Of a stretch of 64,000 nt of DNA, positions 27,049-34,535 are shown one piece after another. Location: NCBI GenBank assembly GCA_964654415.1, contig CAZZIP010000003.1, forward strand, positions 124,001 to 188,000. Direction: 5' to 3'. Made by a program: the position numbers and the translations under genes. Numbering within the stretch: position 1 is the stretch's first letter; every line of letters begins with the position of its first letter. The stretch comes from Methylohalobius sp964654415 (lineage in GTDB: Bacteria; Pseudomonadota; Gammaproteobacteria; Methylococcales; Methylothermaceae). The notes beneath the pieces were generated by a model, which worked only from the letters and a program-made list of their open reading frames with translations, was not told the origin of the DNA and did not search any database.

Positions 27049-27706
27049 GGCGATCGGCCAAGCGAGTCGTCTCCGGCAGCCGAAAGCGCGTCGTGCACGC
27101 CATCACCCAGCCGACAGCCGTGGTCAACCCAACCCGGTGCCCTGGAGAGACATAGATCGGCTTGGCCCCCTGACGAGTACGCAGGACCGCGCCGACGACC
27201 TCCCCCCGATCGACCAGCGGCACCCAAGCCCCGCGCTGGTCTGGAACCGGATCGTGGTGGCCGACAAGGCGCGTCTTGCCTACGCCTATAGTGGGATGAT
27301 CGAGCAGCACCCCCAAGTGGCTGGCGATCCCCAAGCGCCTAGGATGAGCGATTCCCTGGCCGTCGCACAAGATCAAATCGGGCAAACGCGGCAGTTGTTC
27401 CAGAGCCTTAAGGACTGCAGGCAACTCGCGAAATGAAAGCAGGCCAGGGATGTAGGGAAACCGGGTGGGAAGGCACGCCTGTGCGGTAGCGTCCAATTTT
27501 AGGGAGGGAAACGCCAACACCGCTACCGCTGCGCAAGCGATCCTCCTTTGGTCTTGAAATCCCACATCCACGCCTGCTAGGGTCGCAACTGGAGTGGGCA
27601 GATCGTCCTCAATTTTAACCCAAGTCCTAAGCTGCTCCTGGATGGCAATAGCCTCCTCGGGGGAAACCTCCCATGGATGGGGGTGGCGGAGTTCAAGCTT
27701 GGCCAC
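27020..27706 (-). CDS. nfi: Endonuclease V (deoxyinosine repair)
   Basis: Cleaves DNA one base 3' of deoxyinosine, starting repair of deaminated adenine. Length is 228 residues. Family motifs: GVDVGFQD with the first catalytic Asp, PYIPGLLSFRELPAVLKAL, DLILCDGQGIAHPRRLGIASHLGV and PIYVSPGHRVGLTTA. The gene overlaps the upstream mazG by 14 bases. Confidence 0.95.
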   Translation of the reverse strand: MAKLELRHPHPWEVSPEEAIAIQEQLRTWVKIEDDLPTPVATLAGVDVGFQDQRRIACAAVAVLAFPSLKLDATAQACLPTRFPYIPGLLSFRELPAVLKALEQLPRLPDLILCDGQGIAHPRRLGIASHLGVLLDHPTIGVGKTRLVGHHDPVPDQRGAWVPLVDRGEVVGAVLRTRQGAKPIYVSPGHRVGLTTAVGWVMACTTRFRLPETTRLADRLSRSGSGAN

Positions 27707-28097
27707 TGCGCTTGGCCTCTTCCCAGAGCGCCTCGAGGTAGGTCAGGGGCGTGCCAGCTAAGGTTTTGCCCTGTTCCTTGAGGCGCTCCTCGATATACCG
27801 AAAGCGGCGGATGAATTTGCGATTGCTCTCGCGCAGCGCGGTTTCTGGATGGACCTTGAGATGGCGGGCCAGATTGACTACAACGAACAACAGGTCGCCG
27901 ACTTCTTCCTGAATCTTGCGCGCATCCCCTGCGGCGTATGCTTCCTTAAGTTCCCTAAGCTCTTCTTCCACTTTCTCCAACACCGGCTCGACGTCTGGCC
28001 AATCAAATCCATAGCGGGCTGCCCGGGCCTGGATCTTTTCCGCCTGGAGGAGGGCGGAAAGGTCCGCCGGCATCCGCAAGGAATAGTCTTCTACCAT
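27693..28097 (-). CDS. mazG: Single-domain MazG-type nucleotide pyrophosphohydrolase
   Basis: 134 residues that align only with the second half of E. coli MazG (263 residues). EKIQARAARYGFDWPDV, VEEELRELKEA and the metal-binding EEVGDLLFVVVNLARHL are present. The first MazG domain is absent, and the gene starts exactly at the stop of the PfkB kinase gene (TGATG), so nothing remains upstream. MazG proteins hydrolyse NTPs and dNTPs to monophosphates. The catalytic acidic residues are kept, so the short form may be active. A 44-codon upward extension of the frame falls inside the kinase gene and is not coding. Confidence 0.88.
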   Translation of the reverse strand: MVEDYSLRMPADLSALLQAEKIQARAARYGFDWPDVEPVLEKVEEELRELKEAYAAGDARKIQEEVGDLLFVVVNLARHLKVHPETALRESNRKFIRRFRYIEERLKEQGKTLAGTPLTYLEALWEEAKRSGQA

Positions 28098-29029
28098 CAG
28101 AAGTGATAGCCGAAGTTGTCCCAAAACCGCTGCCGGAATTCTTCCATGGTGAAGCTGTGGTTCTGGGTTCCGGCACTCTCCACCTTGATTGCTCCCATCA
28201 GCGAGGCGATCGCGCCGATGGTCTCCCAATCGTAGCCTTCCAGCAGGCCGAAGATCACCCCGGCCCGGTAAGCATCCCCGCAGCCAGTCGGATCCACTAC
28301 CTTGGTCGGTTTGGCTGGCGGAATCTTGATCGGCTGGCCGTCGATATACACCAACGATCCTTCCGCTCCCTTGGTGACCACCATGGCATCGACGTTTTCA
28401 GAGATAAGCTGCGGGGTCAGGCGGGTCTTCTCTTCGATCAGTTTGGCCTCGTAGTCGTTAACGACTATCCAGCTGGAAAGTTCGATGAAACGAAGAAGTT
28501 CTTGGTCGTCGAACATCGGCGTCCCCTGGCCGGGGTCAAAGATGAATGGAATCCCGGCCCGGTGGAACTGCTCGGCGTGGCAGATCATACCTTCGCGCCC
28601 ATCGGGGGCGACTATGCCGATGCGGATGTCGGCGTCGTGAGGGATTGGGTTCAGGTGGGCATAGTTCATCGCCCCAGGATGAAACGCGGTAATTTGATTA
28701 TCGGCCAGATCGGTGGTGATATAGGCCTGAGCGGTGTAAGCCCCATCGATCTCCTTGAGATAGCGCTGATCGATTCCAAGGCGGGCCAGGCGCTCCCGGT
28801 AGGGGGCAAAATCCTGGCCGACCGTGGCCATCGGCAGCGGCTCCACCCCGAGCAGTTTCAGATTGTAGGCGATGTTGCCAGCACACCCCCCGAATTCGCG
28901 CCTCAGTTCCGGCACCAGGAAAGAAACGTTCAAAATGTGCACCTGATCGGGCAGGATGTGGTTTTTGAAATAGTCGTGGAACACCATGATGGTGTCATAA
29001 GCCATGGAACCGGTAATCAATACGGTCAT
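28097..29029 (-). CDS. PfkB-family kinase (adenosine- or sugar-kinase-like)
   Basis: 310 residues from ATG 29029 (MTVLITGSMAYDTIM). It has the PfkB glycine motif REFGGCAGNIAYNLKLLG and the C-terminal anion-hole/catalytic motif VVDPTGCGDAYRAG, where Asp is the base. Close relatives are annotated as adenosine kinase or unspecified carbohydrate kinases; the substrate is not readable here. An upstream start at 29125 would add a Cys-rich stretch unlike the family and overlap dgkA. It is coupled to mazG by a 1-base stop/start overlap. Confidence 0.87.
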   Translation of the reverse strand: MTVLITGSMAYDTIMVFHDYFKNHILPDQVHILNVSFLVPELRREFGGCAGNIAYNLKLLGVEPLPMATVGQDFAPYRERLARLGIDQRYLKEIDGAYTAQAYITTDLADNQITAFHPGAMNYAHLNPIPHDADIRIGIVAPDGREGMICHAEQFHRAGIPFIFDPGQGTPMFDDQELLRFIELSSWIVVNDYEAKLIEEKTRLTPQLISENVDAMVVTKGAEGSLVYIDGQPIKIPPAKPTKVVDPTGCGDAYRAGVIFGLLEGYDWETIGAIASLMGAIKVESAGTQNHSFTMEEFRQRFWDNFGYHF

Positions 29030-29042
29030 CTTCCCCTTCCCT

Positions 29043-29408
29043 TCAGTCGAATAGCACAAGTCCCCACACCAGCAAAGCCAGCACAATCGCAAGCAGCACG
29101 CTCGCCGAGGCGATATCCTTGGCATAGCCGGCGAGGGGATGGAAATCTTGGCCGATGCGGTCCACTACCGCCTCCACTGCAGAATTGAGCGCCTCGAACA
29201 ACAAAATCAAAAACGCGCTGCCGACCAAAAGCGCGCGTTCGACCCCGTTTTCCCCCAACCAAATTCCAAGCGGAAGGGCCAGCATCAGAACCAGGATTTC
29301 CTGCCGGAAGGCTTCTTCCTTCCGCCAACAGACCTTCATTCCGGAAACCGAATTCCAAAACGCCGCGATTATCCGCGGAACTCCTTTGAGTCCGGGTTGC
29401 CCCATCAA
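29043..29408 (-). CDS. dgkA: Diacylglycerol kinase (undecaprenol-kinase type family)
   Basis: Small integral membrane kinase that phosphorylates diacylglycerol, recycling it into phospholipid. Length is 121 residues with three membrane helices. The signature LFEALNSAVEAVVDRIG followed by AKDIASASV is canonical, with the catalytic Glu and the Asn-Ser pair. It is the first gene of the minus-strand run dgkA-pfkB-mazG-nfi. Confidence 0.93.
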   Translation of the reverse strand: MMGQPGLKGVPRIIAAFWNSVSGMKVCWRKEEAFRQEILVLMLALPLGIWLGENGVERALLVGSAFLILLFEALNSAVEAVVDRIGQDFHPLAGYAKDIASASVLLAIVLALLVWGLVLFD

Positions 29409-29575
29409 GCCACTCCGTCCAAGCGAGGATTGGCTGTTGCGGTCAGCGCGCCCGAATTGCCATATTTTCCTTGCTGCAGGCTCATGCTTTCTTTCTTCTG
29501 AGTGACTTCAGGCAGGCTTGTTCGTAATAAATTGCAAATGCTACTATGTCGATTTGGCCATGGCGAACTCGCGCC

Positions 29576-29593
29576 GCCGCCGATGTCGGCGGC
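29576..29593. other. GC-rich hairpin in the dgkA-mscK intergenic region
   Basis: GCCGCCGA and TCGGCGGC form an 8-base stem around two bases (an effective loop of about four to six). No T-run follows on either strand, so it is not a classical terminator. It lies 44 bases before the mscK start. The rest of 29409-29636 shows no gene. Confidence 0.4.
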
Positions 29594-29636
29594 TTGAACC
29601 TTGCCCGGCCTTTACCATTAAAGCATAAATGCCCCG

Positions 29637-32600
29637 ATGCGTCATTTCCCGATCGTTTGGGTTCTCCTTTGGCTGATGTTCCAATCGGTCTTGGCCGAGG
29701 AACGTCTGAGCGAAGATCTGTTGCAACAAGAGCAAAAAACCCTTGAGGCCGCCAACCTTTCCGAAGAGCAACGCAAAAAAGCACTCGACTGGCTAGGGCA
29801 AGCCGGCCAATGGCTGCGCCAGGCGCAGACTGCCCAAAGCGCCCGGCAGGCGCTCGAGAAAGCGGTGCGAGAAGCCCCCAAGCGCCTGGCCGAAATCCGC
29901 CAGATCCTCGAGCATCCGGAAAAAATTGCCCGGGATCTGCCCGCGCTCGACTTCACCCGCTCCCTAGAATGGCTGGAGATTCACCTTGCCGATGAGGAAA
30001 GCGCTCTGAGCCAGGATCAGAACGCACTGGAGCAAAAAGAACGCGAACTGACCGAACTTTTAGTGACAGCTACCACCGCCGGCCAGCAGATCGCGACCTT
30101 AGAGCAGGAGTTGGCGGAAGCAGAAACCGAGATCAAAGCGATCGCGGAAAACCCCACAGTCCCTTTGGAACGTGCCCGCCGCTTCTCCCTCGAAGCCCGC
30201 CGCGCCTGGCTCCGAGCCGAACTGGACCGGCTGCGCTTGCGTCAATCCAACTTAGCGATACTCACTGAGTTGAGTCGAGCCGAACGAGACCTGCTGGCGC
30301 TCCAAGTAGCGACCCGCAGGTCACGCGTCGAACGCCTCCGCCAGGCCATGCAATCGGCCCGTGAGCGCCAGGCGCTGAGCGCTGCGGGCGAAGCAAGGCT
30401 CGCCCTTCAGGCAGCCGAACCGGAAGTCAGGCAAGACCTGGAAGACAACCTCACCCTGTGGACCGAGCTGGAAAAGCTCCTCGACGAAACCAAAACCCTC
30501 AAACAAAGATCCCAACAGCTCAAGCAGCAGCTCAACGGACTTGAGAGTGATTTCGAAAAAATCCAACAGGCCATCGCCTTGGCCGGTACGGATGAAGCTA
30601 TCGCCAGGCTATTGCGCAAGCGCCTAAGAAACTTGCCTTCCTTAACTACCTTCCGCCAGCAAGCGGAGGTCCGTCAAGCTCACCTGAAACTGGCCGTCAC
30701 CCGTCGGTTCGAGATCGAGGAAGCGCTACGGCGGCTCAGCGATCCAGATAGCTTAACCGAGGCCCGGATTAAGGCCTTACCGGCCGACACCAGTGAAGCC
30801 CGCCGCGCCGTCCTGAGAATCCAATGGCGGGTGGCTTTTCAGAACCGCCGCGAAGCCCTAAAGACCCTGCAGCAGGAATACACCCGTTACCTCAGCGCCT
30901 TGTCCGAATTGGATGCGAGCGAAAAACAGCTGATCCAGCTGGTCAGCGCTTATCGCGATTACATTGAACAAAAACTGTTGTGGGTCCGCTACCGTGGCAT
31001 ACCCGGCCCGCTCGACAAAATCATCGCCCCGCTCTTTACCGCCCTCACTCCCACCGCGCTCGCCGAAAGGGGGATCCGGTTCTTCCAGCTAGTGGCCGCC
31101 AATCCCATCCCGCCGGCTCTGCTCTTAATCAGCGTGGCCGTCGTGCTCGTCCTCAACCGTCGAATCAAGCGCGATCTGCTTGAGCTGGCTCAGCTCACCC
31201 GCAGTATACGCACCGATAGTTTTCTCAATACGCTCCGCGCTTTGGGCGATACTTTGCTTTTGGCGGCTCCGATGCCGCTGCTGTCATTGGGGCTGGGCTT
31301 ATGGCTTAAGCGTGCGGCGATCGGAGACGATCCGCTCAACACCTTGGCCCAAGCCCTGCTTTCGGCTGGCAAACCAGCAGCCGCCTTAAGCTTCCTGCGC
31401 CAAGTCTGCCGACCGGACGGGCTCGCCCACCGCCATCTACGCTGGCTCGCTGCTACTCGCGAGCAGCTCTGGCGCCATCTCCACTGGTTCACGCCTTGGG
31501 CGGTTACCTGCGCGTTCGTGGTCGCAGTCAGCGGCGGCCTATCGCTGACCGAGGCCTCCTTGGGCCTCGGTCGCTGGACCTTCGTGTTGCTTATGCTCAC
31601 TGCCAGCTTGCTGATCTACCGCCTGTGGCGCAGAGATGGACGGATCGTGTCGGAGCTGGCAACCTCTAGACCAGGCTGGGTTGTCACCTATCATCCGCTC
31701 TGGTTCCCTCTGGCGCTGTTAGGACCTGTCGTCCTCGCCCTAGGCGCCGCGGTAGGCTACTACTATGCCGCCCTGTATCTGGCCGATGGTCTGTTCCGTA
31801 TATTCTGGTATTTCGTCGCCTTGATGCTGGTCAAAGACTTCCTCTTGCGCTGGTTGTACGTGGCCGAAAGGCGCCTGCGTTATCAGGAAATCCTGCGCCG
31901 GCGGGAAGAGCTCAAAGCCGCAAAGACCCAAACCGAGGCGCTGGCGAGCGAATTGCCACCGGTGGAAGAACCAGAAGTCGATTTCGGCCGCCTGAGTGAG
32001 CAGACCCGGCGTTTGTTTCGGATCGGGTTCTTTTTCGCCGCGCTCGGCGGTCTGTGGCTGATCTGGAAGGACGCGGTCCCGGCCGTGGCCTTTTTGGAGA
32101 ACATCACCCTACCGATGACAACGACCAAAATAGTCGGCGGGGTTTCTAAAGAGGTTCCCTTGACTTTGGCCGATGTGATTACGGGACTTTTGCTCGGCTT
32201 GTTGACCGTGCTGGCCGCCAAGAACCTGCCAGGGCTGCTGGAATTCATCATCCTCCAGCGGCTCCCCATGGAGAAAGGCGCCCGCTACGCCTGGACCGCG
32301 CTGTCCCAATATCTGATCGCCGCTATCGGGATCTACGTCATCTTTTCTTCGCTCGGGGTTCAGTGGACAGACATCCAGTGGCTCATCGCCGCCCTGTCCG
32401 TGGGCGTGGGCTTCGGTTTGCAAGAGGTGGTGGCCAACTTCATCAGCGGTCTGATCTTGTTGTTCGAACGTCCTATCCGGGTCGGGGACTTGGTGACCGT
32501 AGGTGACGTCACCGGCACGGTCTCCCGGATCCGCATCCGCGCCACCACTATCCTCAACTGGGACCGTCAAGAACTGATCATCCCCAACAAGAGTTTCATC

Positions 32601-33059
32601 ACCGGCCAGTTCATCAACTGGACCCTCACTGATACCATCAACCGGGTAAGGATCGAAGTAGGCATTGCCTATGGCTCAGATACAGCCCAGGCCATGCGTC
32701 TGATCGCCGAGGCTGCCGCAGAGCATCCAGAGGTCCTCGCCGATCCCAAGCCGCTAGTCAGCTTCGAGGGTTTCGGGAACGACGCTTTGCGGCTCGTACT
32801 GCGGGCCTATCTAGGCTCGCTCGACAACCGCCTTGCCACCATTACCGAACTGCACCAAGCCATCTATGAGAAACTCAACGCCGCCGGCATCGAAATCGCC
32901 TTCCCGCAACGCGACGTGCATTTGGACACCCGCCAACCGCTGGAGGTTAGGGTCCGGCAGGTAGAGTCCGATTTGTCCTCGCGGCCAGGTCCGCAAAAAC
33001 ACCCCGCCGTCGCTTCCGATAACCAACGTATGCCCCCGTCGGCCGCACAAAAGTCTTAA
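29637..33059 (+). CDS. mscK: MscK/KefA-type giant mechanosensitive channel
   Basis: 1140 residues, like E. coli MscK (1120). It has a signal peptide (to about LAEERL) and then a long periplasmic coiled-coil domain to about residue 480, rich in Glu, Arg and Leu. Many membrane segments follow, then the MscS-type channel module: AALSVGVGFGLQEVVANF as pore helix, then FERPIRVGDLVTVGDVTGTV of the beta domain. The C-terminal cage ends with a charged tail. It opens under membrane tension to protect against hypo-osmotic shock; the E. coli protein also responds to external K+. Confidence 0.93.
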   Translation: MRHFPIVWVLLWLMFQSVLAEERLSEDLLQQEQKTLEAANLSEEQRKKALDWLGQAGQWLRQAQTAQSARQALEKAVREAPKRLAEIRQILEHPEKIARDLPALDFTRSLEWLEIHLADEESALSQDQNALEQKERELTELLVTATTAGQQIATLEQELAEAETEIKAIAENPTVPLERARRFSLEARRAWLRAELDRLRLRQSNLAILTELSRAERDLLALQVATRRSRVERLRQAMQSARERQALSAAGEARLALQAAEPEVRQDLEDNLTLWTELEKLLDETKTLKQRSQQLKQQLNGLESDFEKIQQAIALAGTDEAIARLLRKRLRNLPSLTTFRQQAEVRQAHLKLAVTRRFEIEEALRRLSDPDSLTEARIKALPADTSEARRAVLRIQWRVAFQNRREALKTLQQEYTRYLSALSELDASEKQLIQLVSAYRDYIEQKLLWVRYRGIPGPLDKIIAPLFTALTPTALAERGIRFFQLVAANPIPPALLLISVAVVLVLNRRIKRDLLELAQLTRSIRTDSFLNTLRALGDTLLLAAPMPLLSLGLGLWLKRAAIGDDPLNTLAQALLSAGKPAAALSFLRQVCRPDGLAHRHLRWLAATREQLWRHLHWFTPWAVTCAFVVAVSGGLSLTEASLGLGRWTFVLLMLTASLLIYRLWRRDGRIVSELATSRPGWVVTYHPLWFPLALLGPVVLALGAAVGYYYAALYLADGLFRIFWYFVALMLVKDFLLRWLYVAERRLRYQEILRRREELKAAKTQTEALASELPPVEEPEVDFGRLSEQTRRLFRIGFFFAALGGLWLIWKDAVPAVAFLENITLPMTTTKIVGGVSKEVPLTLADVITGLLLGLLTVLAAKNLPGLLEFIILQRLPMEKGARYAWTALSQYLIAAIGIYVIFSSLGVQWTDIQWLIAALSVGVGFGLQEVVANFISGLILLFERPIRVGDLVTVGDVTGTVSRIRIRATTILNWDRQELIIPNKSFITGQFINWTLTDTINRVRIEVGIAYGSDTAQAMRLIAEAAAEHPEVLADPKPLVSFEGFGNDALRLVLRAYLGSLDNRLATITELHQAIYEKLNAAGIEIAFPQRDVHLDTRQPLEVRVRQVESDLSSRPGPQKHPAVASDNQRMPPSAAQKS

Positions 33060-33060
33060 A

Positions 33061-33228
33061 CTACCAGCCAGGTCCCATAGCCAAGCCGCCGATCAAACCC
33101 ATCAAGCCGAACAGAATGAGATAAAACGCCACGATATAGCTGAGCAATCTCGGCCAGATCAAGATGGCAATTCCAGCAAGCAAGGAAATCAGCGACGGTC
33201 CGATCATATAAAAACCCATTCCCATCAT
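33061..33228 (-). CDS. DUF3096-type small membrane protein
   Basis: A 55-residue gene read directly from the sequence. It starts with tandem ATGs at 33228/33225, five bases after a GGAGAG ribosome site, and ends in TAG at 33061. The protein has two hydrophobic helices separated by WPRLLSYIV: PSLISLLAGIAILIWPRL, then YIVAFYLILFGLMGLIGG. This is the pattern of DUF3096 proteins (about 50 residues, two helices, central P-R-L-L-x-Y). Function unknown. It ends 1 base after mscK, convergently, and is divergent from ackA. Confidence 0.8.
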   Translation of the reverse strand: MMGMGFYMIGPSLISLLAGIAILIWPRLLSYIVAFYLILFGLMGLIGGLAMGPGW

Positions 33229-33263
33229 CGCTACTCTCCGAACGAATCGTTTTCCCCCACTGC

Positions 33264-33275
33264 TATGCTAGCATA
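33264..33275. promoter_or_regulatory. Palindromic extended -10 region before ackA
   Basis: TATGCTAGCATA is a perfect 12-base palindrome. On the plus strand it is preceded by TGC, giving an extended -10 (TGnTATGCT) about 80 bases before ackA. No clear -35 was seen. The symmetry could also be an operator between ackA and the divergent DUF3096 gene. Confidence 0.35.
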
Positions 33276-33350
33276 AGGGTATGTCTGAAAATGCGAATCC
33301 GGCTTGCTGGTCTGCGAAATGCGCCTTCGTCACTTACAGGGGCACGAGCC

Positions 33351-34535
33351 ATGCACCTTTTGGTCCTCAACTGCGGGAGTTCCTCGATCAAGTTCGCCTG
33401 GTTCCACGCCTCACCCCTCGTCTGCTTGCTGCGCGGACAGCTGGAGGCGATCGGCAGTAAAGACGCGCGCCTGATCCTAGAGCAACCCGAACGCCCAAAG
33501 CACAGCGAAAGCTGCCGTGTGTTTGATTTCCGCCAAGCCCTGGATTATGTCGCGCAAGCCCTACAGCGCGAAGGCTTGGCCGCCCCGGAAGCTGTCGGTC
33601 ACCGAGTAGTACACGGCGGCGAGCGGTTCAAAGCGCCAGTAGTGATCAACGATGCCATCGTCGCCGCCATCGGAGCGACCATTCCCTTGGCGCCGATCCA
33701 CAATCCAGCCAACCTCGAAGGGATCAAGCTTGCCCGCACCCTCTGGCCCGATGCGGTTCAAGTGGCGGTGTTCGATACCGCTTTCCATCAGTCCATGCCG
33801 CCTTGGGCCTTTCATTACGCTGTCCCTCGAAGCTGGTATCAGGATTTCGGCATCCGCCGCTATGGTTTCCACGGCATCTCCCATGCCTATGTAGCCAAAC
33901 GGGCTGCCGCTTTTCTGGGGAAACCTCTGGCAACCCTAGACCTAATCAGCTTCCACCTAGGCAACGGCGCCAGCGCCTGCGCCATTGCCAGGGGACAGAG
34001 CCAGGACACCTCGATGGGGTTGACTCCATTGGAAGGGCTAGTCATGGGCACCCGACCCGGCGATCTCGACCCTGGCGCGTTGCTTCATCTTTTGCATCAA
34101 CACCAGCTTCGCCCCGCAGAACTGGAGGAGCTGCTCAACTTCTCCTGTGGCCTCAAGGCGCTGTGCGGCATGAGCGATATGCGCCAGATCCACGCCGCTA
34201 TCGCCAGGGGCAGCCAAGACGCCGAACTGGCCCTGGAGATCTTCTGTTACCGAGTGAAAAAATACCTAGGTGCGTATTTAGCGGTGTTGGGCGGAGCCGA
34301 TGCTATCGTCTTCACCGGCGGCATCGGCGAAAACGACTTTGAGGTGCGGGCGCGCAGCTTGGCAGGCTTGGAGCGGTTTGGTATCGCCATCGATGAAGAC
34401 AAAAACCGCTGTGTGCTGGAAGATGTCATGGAAATTCAATCCGAGCGTGCCAGCATCAAAGTTTTGGTAATCGCTACCGACGAAGAACGTGAGATCGCCG
34501 AAAACATCTTGAACTTATTGGAGGTACCGCCATGA
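33351..34535 (+). CDS. ackA: Acetate kinase
   Basis: Interconverts acetyl phosphate plus ADP with acetate plus ATP. From ATG 33351 the protein has 394 residues and begins LLVLNCGSSSIKFAWF, the ASKHA phosphate-1 motif. It also has RRYGFHGISHAYV, SFHLGNGASACAI, TSMGLTPLEGLVMGTRPGD and FTGGIGEND. The frame is open 20 codons further up, but that part does not match the family. It overlaps xfp by 4 bases (ATGA), so the two are coupled. Confidence 0.95.
   Translation: MHLLVLNCGSSSIKFAWFHASPLVCLLRGQLEAIGSKDARLILEQPERPKHSESCRVFDFRQALDYVAQALQREGLAAPEAVGHRVVHGGERFKAPVVINDAIVAAIGATIPLAPIHNPANLEGIKLARTLWPDAVQVAVFDTAFHQSMPPWAFHYAVPRSWYQDFGIRRYGFHGISHAYVAKRAAAFLGKPLATLDLISFHLGNGASACAIARGQSQDTSMGLTPLEGLVMGTRPGDLDPGALLHLLHQHQLRPAELEELLNFSCGLKALCGMSDMRQIHAAIARGSQDAELALEIFCYRVKKYLGAYLAVLGGADAIVFTGGIGENDFEVRARSLAGLERFGIAIDEDKNRCVLEDVMEIQSERASIKVLVIATDEEREIAENILNLLEVPP

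Noticed and set aside
28103..29188. 361-codon open frame on the plus strand
   Set aside because: It lies antisense to the PfkB kinase gene, whose motifs are clear; the translation resembles no family and starts without a ribosome site.
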